DNA of 33,201 nucleotides, from NCBI GenBank assembly GCA_950096985.1, contig CATNBA010000017.1, positions 1 to 33,201 on the forward strand, given 5' to 3'. The notes under the pieces were generated by a model that saw only the letters and a list, made by a program, of their open reading frames with translations, was not told the DNA's origin and made no database searches. Each line of letters begins with the position of its first letter. Positions within the stretch are counted from its first letter, which is position 1. This stretch comes from an uncultured Candidatus Melainabacteria bacterium. GTDB taxonomy: Bacteria; Cyanobacteriota; Vampirovibrionia; Gastranaerophilales; Gastranaerophilaceae. The translations under genes and the position numbers were made by a program. Below are positions 25,034-31,666 of this stretch, in pieces.

Positions 25034-25060
25034 TATAAATAAACTTTATGATATAATCAA
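25032..25060 (-). promoter_or_regulatory. SulP promoter overlapping the deoC promoter
   Basis: On the minus strand TTGATT (25060-25055), a 17-base spacer and TATAAT (25037-25032) lie seven bases before the ATG at 25024. The -35 shares bases with the deoC -10 (25052-25057) on the other strand, so the two polymerases should exclude each other. Confidence 0.6.
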
Positions 25061-25072
25061 GTTGTAAAGGAG
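25052..25072 (+). promoter_or_regulatory. deoC -10 box and ribosome site
   Basis: TATAAT (25052-25057) is followed by AAGGAG (25067-25072), seven bases before the ATG. A -35 is weak (around TTCATT 25029-25034). Confidence 0.55.
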
Positions 25073-25079
25073 AGGGTTT

Positions 25080-25718
25080 ATGAATAAACACATTGAACAC
25101 ACATTATTAAAACAAGATGCAAAATTAGAGGATTTTATAAAACTTTTCGATGAAGCAAACGAACACAAATTTTTAGGTGTCTGCATAAATCCTGCTTACG
25201 TAAAACTTGCAAAAGAACATCTTAATGAAAGCAAAGTCGTAACTGTTGTAGGTTTCCCTCTCGGTGCTAACAGACCTGACGTTAAAGCATTTGAAACCGC
25301 AAAGGCAGTCCAAGACGGCGCAGATGAAATCGATATGGTAATCAATGTTACTGCTCTAAAAAATAAAGATTACAATTATGTTGTTAATGATATCAAAACA
25401 GTTAAAGAAGCCTGCAAAGACAAACCTTTAAAAGTAATTATAGAAACAGATTTGCTTGACAAAGAGGAAATTAAAAAAGCATGCGAACTTTGTATAGAAG
25501 CAAAAGCTGATTTTGTAAAAACATCAACAGGTTTTGTAAAAGGCGGTGTCGGTGCAAAAGCTGAAGATGTAAAACTTATGTTTGATACAGTTTCACCATA
25601 CGGTTTGAAAGTAAAAGCTTCAGGCGGAATTCGCGATAAAGAAACAGCATTAAAAATGCTTGAAGCTGGCGCAGAACGGTTAGGCACAAGCTCGGGGGTA
25701 AAAATCGTTACAAACTAG
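25080..25718 (+). CDS. deoC: Deoxyribose-phosphate aldolase
   Basis: DeoC splits 2-deoxyribose-5-phosphate into glyceraldehyde-3-phosphate and acetaldehyde in deoxynucleoside catabolism. The TIM-barrel motifs are present: VTVVGFPLGA, DEIDMVINV (D85), the Schiff-base lysine K147 in FVKTSTGF, and the second active-site lysine K179 in VKASGGIRD. The C-terminus is RLGTSSGV. The 212 residues match the short bacterial class. No other deo gene is adjacent. A very good ribosome site and promoter precede it. Confidence 0.97.
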   Translation: MNKHIEHTLLKQDAKLEDFIKLFDEANEHKFLGVCINPAYVKLAKEHLNESKVVTVVGFPLGANRPDVKAFETAKAVQDGADEIDMVINVTALKNKDYNYVVNDIKTVKEACKDKPLKVIIETDLLDKEEIKKACELCIEAKADFVKTSTGFVKGGVGAKAEDVKLMFDTVSPYGLKVKASGGIRDKETALKMLEAGAERLGTSSGVKIVTN

Positions 25719-25795
25719 CAAAAATTTTCTTGTTCAGCTTTTAGAAACTTTACCGGCAAAAGCATTAAAAGCAACAGCTTTAAAAATTTTGACCA

Positions 25796-25816
25796 TGCTA
25801 TAATATTTATTAAGGA
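25796..25816 (+). promoter_or_regulatory. Extended -10 promoter and ribosome site of flhB
   Basis: TGC-TATAAT (25796-25804) is an extended -10, followed by AAGGA (25812-25816) before the ATG at 25826. No clear -35 is needed for this class. Confidence 0.5.
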
Positions 25817-25825
25817 TATAGCATA

Positions 25826-26902
25826 ATGGGCGATGAAGATAAACAGTTTGATGCCACACCGAGGAAACTCGAGCAGGCAAGAAAAGAAGGACAGGTTGTT
25901 AAATCTAAAGATTTCTCAACAGCTGTTTCTCTACTCATTTTATTTTGTGTAATTTTCGGACTTGCACCATTTATTTGGGATCAAATAATCCAATTATATA
26001 CCCTGCTTTATGAACAAATTCCAAACGGGCATCTTTCTGACATCGGTTTAACATATATTTTATCAGTAACTGTCAAAAGTACAGTACTTATTATAGGACC
26101 TATACTTTTTATTGCGTGGTTTGTTGCAATTATGGCAGATTTTATTCAAGTAGGCCCGCTTGTCGCTACTGCACCGCTTGTGCCAAAACTTGATAAACTT
26201 AACCCCACAAAATATTTTAAGAATATAATGTCCATAAAAACTCTCTTTGAACTATTTAAAAATATTGTTAAAGTAGTTTTGCTTGGCTTTATAGGCTACA
26301 GCGTTTATATGTCGCATATCGAAACTATACTGATGCTTGCTGCAATAGACAATAATTTTGCGGTAATGATAGAATTCGGCAAACTTATTACAGACTTTAT
26401 TTTTAAAGCCTGTATTGCCTTTTTAGTCATTGCTGCTGCAGACTACGGTGTTACTAAATGGAAATTTCTAAAAGACCAAAAAATGTCTTTTAAAGAAATT
26501 AAAGATGAATACAAAAACACAGAAGGCGATCCAAATGTTAAAGCAGCACTTCGCCAGCGCCGTATGCAGATGCTTCAAAGAGGCATGATGGATGCAGTTC
26601 CCGACGCGGATTTTGTCGTTACAAACCCGACACACATAGCATGCGCTTTGAAATATAAAGCTGAAGAAATGGCATCTCCTATGTTAATTGCAAAAGGTAC
26701 AGAACTTATAGCAAAAAAAATTATTGATATTGCTAAAGAACATGGAATTCCTGTTATAGAGAACGCTCCTGTTGCCAGAGCATTATACAAAATGGTTGAT
26801 TTAAACCAACAAATACCGCCTGAATTGTACAAAGCAATAGCTGAAATTTTACTTTTTGTATACAACTTGAAAAATACTACAAATAAAGGTAATATAAAAT
26901 AA
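25826..26902 (+). CDS. flhB: Flagellar type III export switch protein FlhB
   Basis: FlhB is the membrane component of the flagellar type III export gate that switches substrate specificity. The N-terminus FDATPRKLEQARKEGQVVKSKD is the family hallmark (here in part: ATPRKLEQARKEGQV). Four hydrophobic segments follow (about 31-50, 80-104, 145-165, 190-206). The cytoplasmic domain has the autocleavage site NPTH (267-270) in FVVTNPTHIACALKY, and GIPVIENAPVARALY. The 358 residues match FlhB rather than being a fragment. A homologue in an injection-type system (SctU) is possible, but the flagellar-like sigma gene next door favours FlhB. Other flagellar genes are not in this window. Confidence 0.92.
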   Translation: MGDEDKQFDATPRKLEQARKEGQVVKSKDFSTAVSLLILFCVIFGLAPFIWDQIIQLYTLLYEQIPNGHLSDIGLTYILSVTVKSTVLIIGPILFIAWFVAIMADFIQVGPLVATAPLVPKLDKLNPTKYFKNIMSIKTLFELFKNIVKVVLLGFIGYSVYMSHIETILMLAAIDNNFAVMIEFGKLITDFIFKACIAFLVIAAADYGVTKWKFLKDQKMSFKEIKDEYKNTEGDPNVKAALRQRRMQMLQRGMMDAVPDADFVVTNPTHIACALKYKAEEMASPMLIAKGTELIAKKIIDIAKEHGIPVIENAPVARALYKMVDLNQQIPPELYKAIAEILLFVYNLKNTTNKGNIK

Positions 26903-26929
26903 AATCTATGTTAGAATATATTTATAATC

Positions 26930-27592
26930 ATGGTTATGCAGAATAAAAACAAATTACAAGAATATATAGATTTAGTCCAGAGAGTTGCAAAGGTAGAACA
27001 CAGAAGAATACCGTCACATATGGTTGACTATGAAGAATTAGTGTCTATCGGCATTTTGGCTGTTCAGGTTTTAATCAAAAATAAAACTCCCGAACAGTTA
27101 GAAAAATATAATGCAGCATATATTGCAACTGCGGTAAGATGGGCTATCAGAAATGAATTAAGAATAAGATATAAATGGTATTCATTAAAACACAAAGCTG
27201 AAGAAGAAGTTGACGAGGAAGAAACAGTTGAAGGAATGGACATGCAAAAGGCTAAAGTTCGTGAAGCTGTTTATGAAACGATTCTTTCGATTGACGGTCT
27301 TGCTGCTGCTGCAAGCGATAATGACTCTCCGTTTGACTTTTTAAAAGACGGACATGCCCAACCAGATGAGCAGGCTGAAATTACAGAAATGGGTCGTATG
27401 ATTAGAGCAGCAATTGCCAAACTTCCAGCAAAAGAAAGAACAGTTGTTGAATACCGTTTCTATAGAAATATGCAGGTAAAAGATATTGCAAAACAGGTAG
27501 GTTTGTCCCCATCACGCGTTACACGTATCGTACAATCATCCCTCAACACGGTTAAAGAATACCTAAATGAGCGTGAACAGTTTGGCTATTAA
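26930..27592 (+). CDS. Sigma-70 family factor, FliA/WhiG-like
   Basis: The 220-residue protein has sigma region 2 (DYEELVSIGILAVQVLI, AAYIATAVRWAIRNELRIR) and region 4 with its HTH (LPAKERTVVEYRFYRN, VKDIAKQVGLSPSRVTRIVQ). It lacks region 1.1 and is the size of FliA (sigma-28). Region 3 between them is short and acidic (EEEVDEEETVEG), not well conserved. It lies 27 bases after flhB, which supports a role in flagellar or motility gene expression. A TATAAT at 26923-26928 sits just before it. That box leaves the second ATG (26936) as a near-leaderless start if used, so the first two codons are uncertain. Confidence 0.85.
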   Translation: MVMQNKNKLQEYIDLVQRVAKVEHRRIPSHMVDYEELVSIGILAVQVLIKNKTPEQLEKYNAAYIATAVRWAIRNELRIRYKWYSLKHKAEEEVDEEETVEGMDMQKAKVREAVYETILSIDGLAAAASDNDSPFDFLKDGHAQPDEQAEITEMGRMIRAAIAKLPAKERTVVEYRFYRNMQVKDIAKQVGLSPSRVTRIVQSSLNTVKEYLNEREQFGY

Positions 27593-29160
27593 CCTTTAAT
27601 AATTTTAATCCTGTCATCTTCTTTAATTTCTAAAGGTTGTGATAGATTTTTGATGTAATTCGCAGTATAAACATTTTTATCTACGTCAAATTTTTTCACA
27701 ACGTAATCAGGATTTGCATTTACCGGCAAATAATTATCACCGCCGTATGCAAAGAAGTCATCACAGGCTACGCTGAATTTTCTTGTTTCACTAGGATTGT
27801 TTACATCTATATTAGATTTTGAGCCGTCTTTATTTAAATATTTCAATTCTTTCAGCTCACCTTTATCTGTAACAGTATATTCTAAGCCTGAAACCAGAAG
27901 AATTCCCGGTTTATAATCCGATTTTTCAAAAGATTTTGCACCGACCTTAATTGCATCTACAATCTGCTTTTCTGACAATTCACAGATAAGCATTTTATCT
28001 TCAAACGGGGTTACGTCATTAATTCTTCTTGAATCAATTTTACCTTCAGGGAAATAACCCCTAATGTTTCCTGCATTAAGAATTGCTATATCCGTACCAA
28101 GTTCATGACGCATTGCATCAACAATAACATTTCCGTGAGGATTATTAGATATTAATCTGTTTTTTGGAGCAGGAGGAGCTGTTTTGATTTCTGCTAAGAT
28201 TTCAGGTTTACCTATAATAGATTCCACAGCAGTTTTGAATGGCAGAGTTCTTGTATAAACACCTGATCTCATAACATTATTTTGTACCTTAATAAGTTTG
28301 CCGTCTTTATCAAATACAGTTTTCAATATCCCTGCAAATTCACCATCTTTACCTATTTGAGTAAGCAGGACGGGTTCTTTTGATTTTGAATATAAAAGAT
28401 TATCGCCTTCTTTTACACCTTTATAAATATCATGAGTGTGGCCGCCAAGAATGATATCAATGCCGTCAGTCTCTTGCGCAAGTCGTTTATCCATATCTTT
28501 GCCGATATGTGATATTACAATAATTTTATTAATTCCTTGAGCTTTCAGGTTATTAACTTCTTCTTGAACTTTTTTAATGGTTGTTTCAATATCATCAATT
28601 ACAATATCATTAAGAGATTCGCGTGTACCAACTCTTTCCAAAGCATCAGAAGGAGCTGTACCTATAATACCAAATTTTTCGCCGTTATATTCTTCTATTT
28701 TAGATTTATGAATTTTACCAGCCATTGGACTGCCTGGTTTTACACTAACGTTTACGGCAAGAAGATTATATTTTGCATCACTGATAGTAGCTGCCAAAGC
28801 ATCAGGAGTAGCATCCATTTCGTGATTTCCAAGTGCGTTTGCCGTAATACCAATCCAGTTTAAAAAATGACTTGCAACTTTATTTGTCATTGGATTTGAC
28901 CCTAAAAGTATATCACCTGATGCAAGTTTTAATTTTGCAGCATTTGATTTCATTGCATCAAATTGTTTTGATATTGAACAAATTCTTTCCATTTGTGTCA
29001 TTTTGCCATGTAAATCTGCAATATAGAAAATATCTGCTTCTACATGCTGTTTTTCAAATGTATACGGCTTTTGAGATTTTAATACCGGAGATGTGTTATT
29101 AACCTTAGGAGTTTGCTGTATATTTCCGTATTTTTGTACTGCATTTATTAATAAATTCAT
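27589..29160 (-). CDS. 5'-nucleotidase-family metallophosphatase (UshA-like, no signal peptide)
   Basis: The 523-residue protein has the two-domain layout of 5'-nucleotidases/2',3'-cyclic phosphodiesterases. The N-terminal metallophosphatase has IADLHGK (D49, H51), LASGDILLG (D83), ALGNHEMD (N112, H113), VISHIGKD and GGHTHDIY. The C-terminal 5'-nucleotidase domain (about 310-500) has NPHGNVIVDAMRHE, ILNAGNIRGYFPEGKI and the substrate pocket region KFSVACDDFFAYGGDNY. The usual family is periplasmic, but no signal peptide is seen; instead about 40 polar residues precede the domain. Ribosome site AAAGGTGG precedes the ATG. The stop overlaps that of the sigma gene by four bases. Confidence 0.88.
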   Translation of the reverse strand: MNLLINAVQKYGNIQQTPKVNNTSPVLKSQKPYTFEKQHVEADIFYIADLHGKMTQMERICSISKQFDAMKSNAAKLKLASGDILLGSNPMTNKVASHFLNWIGITANALGNHEMDATPDALAATISDAKYNLLAVNVSVKPGSPMAGKIHKSKIEEYNGEKFGIIGTAPSDALERVGTRESLNDIVIDDIETTIKKVQEEVNNLKAQGINKIIVISHIGKDMDKRLAQETDGIDIILGGHTHDIYKGVKEGDNLLYSKSKEPVLLTQIGKDGEFAGILKTVFDKDGKLIKVQNNVMRSGVYTRTLPFKTAVESIIGKPEILAEIKTAPPAPKNRLISNNPHGNVIVDAMRHELGTDIAILNAGNIRGYFPEGKIDSRRINDVTPFEDKMLICELSEKQIVDAIKVGAKSFEKSDYKPGILLVSGLEYTVTDKGELKELKYLNKDGSKSNIDVNNPSETRKFSVACDDFFAYGGDNYLPVNANPDYVVKKFDVDKNVYTANYIKNLSQPLEIKEDDRIKIIKG

Positions 29161-29215
29161 ACTTTTTCCACCTTTTCTATATTAAATGTCCTCAATTTTT
29201 TTTTTGCTAAAAAAA

Positions 29216-29241
29216 AGCTTAATGTTAACGAACATTAAGCT
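29216..29241 (-). terminator. Terminator of the gene ending at 29235
   Basis: An 11-bp stem AGCTTAATGTT / AACATTAAGCT with loop AACG includes the stop codon of the upstream minus-strand gene, with the U-run supplied by the plus-strand A-run at 29209-29216. Confidence 0.85.
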
Positions 29242-30584
29242 CTTTTTTTCATTTCTTTATAAGTTTTCAAACCTTCAACCCAGTTTTCAACCAGATTAAC
29301 ATCTTCACCGACAACAGCCTGCGGCAGCCCCGCATGGTGTATTTTTGGAAGCAGATAATCTTCTGTGTACTCAACAGGTTTAGAAAGGTTGTCATCTGTA
29401 TCGTTGCATACAAATATTAATTTACCGTTTCTATCAGGTTTTACATCAGTAATAGTTATTTCATGTCCGTTTATTATTGTGTTATTACCATCTACCTGTG
29501 TGTAACCTATTATAACATTCTCACCCATTTTAAGAGAATCAATAATTTGTTTTTTCATTGTATTAAAATCAGTTTCATACCCTATTAGTTTTGCATTTTC
29601 ATCAACTGTTTGGTACGTTACAGAAATTTTATTTTTATCTTCCACAACAGATTCTGTAAATGTTTTTTCAAATTCAATCAAGCCTTTATCGTTTTGATTA
29701 AATTTGCCTGCACGCTTATCTGTTAAACTGTCATAAGACTGTTGCGAACCGATTTGCATAAATGTTGACTGCATCAATACATCAACAGATGAACGTTCAA
29801 GCCTATCTTTATCAACCGTCTGAATATGCGCTCTTACAATTGCATTTTTATCAGGTGCAAATGTTAAATGAGCTTCATCAAAATTATCTGCCTTATATGG
29901 AACTTCAAAAGCATTTAAAAGCCATATTGCATCAAGAGTATTATCTGCAAGATTACTTAACTTAATTGTTTTATTAACAGACATTTCCGGAGAACTCAAG
30001 CCCTGAACAAACCTTACGAATTCGGCAGGATGCTTTTGCGCCAAATTAAACTCAATACTTGATGCCACACAAGTCCCGGAGTGATCAACATTCTCTTGTC
30101 CTGCATTACTTCCTGCAAGAGCTGCAGCCTGAGCTTTGTATTGATTTGGGATATTACCGAATTGTTGAGTAATAATATGTGGATCTGCAAGAATTGAAAC
30201 TGTTTGTTTTAAAATATCCTGATTGCTTAGCCCCTGAGCACGCGGAGTTACGGCAATTTTATGTAAATTATCAAGAGTAGTGGAATTATCGTTAGATGAA
30301 GAATTTAGCAAAATACCACTTTTTAAAAGTTGATTAAGCTGTTTTTTAGTATCTTTTGAAACTGCCTGTAAAAGTTGATTATACTTATTTTTTTCATCAT
30401 TCGTAGAAAGTTCTGTTCTTATAGTAGAAACCGGTAAAGCCGAAGCAAAATAAACAGACGCAGGATTTGAATTAAGTGTTGTTTTTTGAGCAGAATTGTT
30501 ATTTTTAGAAACAGCAGTAGCCTTAACAGTACTTGCTGTGTTATAATTATTGTATTGGAAATTATTTACACCTGTTAAATACAC
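29235..30584 (-). CDS. Unknown protein with a possible papain-like cysteine-protease domain
   Basis: I do not recognise this 449-residue protein as a named family. The first ~60 residues are low-complexity and rich in Asn, Ser and Thr, with no signal peptide. A helical region precedes DHSGTCVASSIEFNLA (C172), which resembles the active-site helix start of papain-like peptidases. Far downstream, NGHEITITDV (H374) and FVCNDTDDN (N394 or D395) have the order and context of a Cys-His-Asn/Asp triad as in C1/C39/transglutaminase-like folds. The start is GTG with GGAG upstream. A terminator overlaps the stop. It could be a toxin, effector or processing enzyme, but no function is shown. Confidence 0.55.
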   Translation of the reverse strand: MYLTGVNNFQYNNYNTASTVKATAVSKNNNSAQKTTLNSNPASVYFASALPVSTIRTELSTNDEKNKYNQLLQAVSKDTKKQLNQLLKSGILLNSSSNDNSTTLDNLHKIAVTPRAQGLSNQDILKQTVSILADPHIITQQFGNIPNQYKAQAAALAGSNAGQENVDHSGTCVASSIEFNLAQKHPAEFVRFVQGLSSPEMSVNKTIKLSNLADNTLDAIWLLNAFEVPYKADNFDEAHLTFAPDKNAIVRAHIQTVDKDRLERSSVDVLMQSTFMQIGSQQSYDSLTDKRAGKFNQNDKGLIEFEKTFTESVVEDKNKISVTYQTVDENAKLIGYETDFNTMKKQIIDSLKMGENVIIGYTQVDGNNTIINGHEITITDVKPDRNGKLIFVCNDTDDNLSKPVEYTEDYLLPKIHHAGLPQAVVGEDVNLVENWVEGLKTYKEMKKRA

Positions 30585-30652
30585 AATTCCACTCCATTAC
30601 TATTATAATAAAAAAATAAAAAGTTAAAAATTTGCTAATTTAATTAAGAAAT

Positions 30653-31621
30653 ATGAAGATTAAACAATTAACAAAAGACCAGCTCATAATATCAGTTGAC
30701 AGGCTAACACGCTTTAAAGAGCCTGAAATAAAATATCTGAGAGTATTTAAAGATGTTATTTTAAATAATCTTATTGAACCAAAATTTAAAAAGTCAGAAC
30801 TTGACGAGATGGATTATGAAGAAATTAAAAGCTATGCAGAACAGATTATAAATTACGCATTGCCGATAAATAAAGATTTATCAATAAACCAAAAGCTTTA
30901 TGATTACGAAAACACAGTATTTAACATTGACCCAAAAGCAGAAATTCTGCTGAAAAATAAGATTAATTATAAAGAAATTTTGAAACTTATATCCGGTAAA
31001 ATCCCTAAAAATCTTAAATTTTTGAAAACACTTGCGTACGGTTCTAAAGAAAGATACTGCTTTCCTATAGAAAAAATAATTTTATGTGAAGGGATTACCG
31101 AAGAAATTCTTCTGCCTGCATTCGCCAAAATATGCGGTTATGATTTTGATAAAAACGGGATTTATATTATTTCAGCAGGAGGAAAAAATCAGGTTGTAAA
31201 ATATTTTTATAACTATGCAAATTGTTTAAAAATTCCAATTTTTGTTCTTTTGGATAATGATGCAGAAGAAAATTTAGCCGAAATTCGACCTCGCTTAAGA
31301 GGATTTGATAAAATCCATTTGTTAAAAAGCGGAGAATTTGAAGATTTATTACCAAATTCGTTACTTATAAAAACACTTAATTATACAACTCAGAATATAT
31401 CCCTTGCGCCAATTGAGGGACTTGAAACAAGCACATCAAAAGTTGAATTTCTGGAAGAATTTTTCAGACACAGAGGGTTGCATGAATTCAAAAAAGCTGA
31501 ATTTGCACAAGCCGTAAAAGAAAATATAACAGGTATGGATGATATTTCCACAGAAATTGCTGAAATTATAGAAGAATTATCGCACAAAAAAACTCCCGTT
31601 CATAAACGGGAGAAGGAATGA
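30653..31621 (+). CDS. Stand-alone OLD-type TOPRIM protein
   Basis: The 322-residue protein carries a TOPRIM domain of the OLD-nuclease kind at about 140-235. Visible motifs are ILCEGITEE (E146), YIISAGGKNQVVKYF, FVLLDNDAEEN (D201, D203) and SGEFEDLLP (E228/E230). OLD-family enzymes and Gabija GajA have an N-terminal ABC-ATPase before this domain. Here the first 140 residues have no Walker motifs and look helical and charged (DEMDYEEIKSYAEQII). It may thus be a TOPRIM nuclease or a catalytically altered relative. It is divergent from the papain-like gene and convergent with the S74 gene. No partner helicase or ATPase is adjacent. Confidence 0.7.
   Translation: MKIKQLTKDQLIISVDRLTRFKEPEIKYLRVFKDVILNNLIEPKFKKSELDEMDYEEIKSYAEQIINYALPINKDLSINQKLYDYENTVFNIDPKAEILLKNKINYKEILKLISGKIPKNLKFLKTLAYGSKERYCFPIEKIILCEGITEEILLPAFAKICGYDFDKNGIYIISAGGKNQVVKYFYNYANCLKIPIFVLLDNDAEENLAEIRPRLRGFDKIHLLKSGEFEDLLPNSLLIKTLNYTTQNISLAPIEGLETSTSKVEFLEEFFRHRGLHEFKKAEFAQAVKENITGMDDISTEIAEIIEELSHKKTPVHKREKE
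31586..31612 (-). terminator. Terminator of the S74 gene, placed inside the TOPRIM coding region
   Basis: The 8-bp stem CTCCCGTT / AACGGGAG with loop CATA (31593-31612) is followed, for leftward transcripts, by a U-run from the plus-strand A-run at 31586-31592. It lies in the last ten codons of the convergent TOPRIM gene. A further GC hairpin (31625-31638) lies between the genes. Confidence 0.75.
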
Positions 31622-31666
31622 TAAGCGGGTTTTCCCGCCTATACGTATGAAATCTGTTATAAAACT

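Noticed and set aside
25719-25798. Hairpins around the repeated AGCTTT/AAAAGC motifs between deoC and flhB.
   Set aside because: The stems are only five or six pairs and are not followed by a clean T-run; no terminator or RNA gene can be claimed.
29196-29205. Run of ten T upstream of the nucleotidase gene, compared with the G11 tract.
   Set aside because: It is intergenic in an AT-rich genome, where A/T runs of this length are common.
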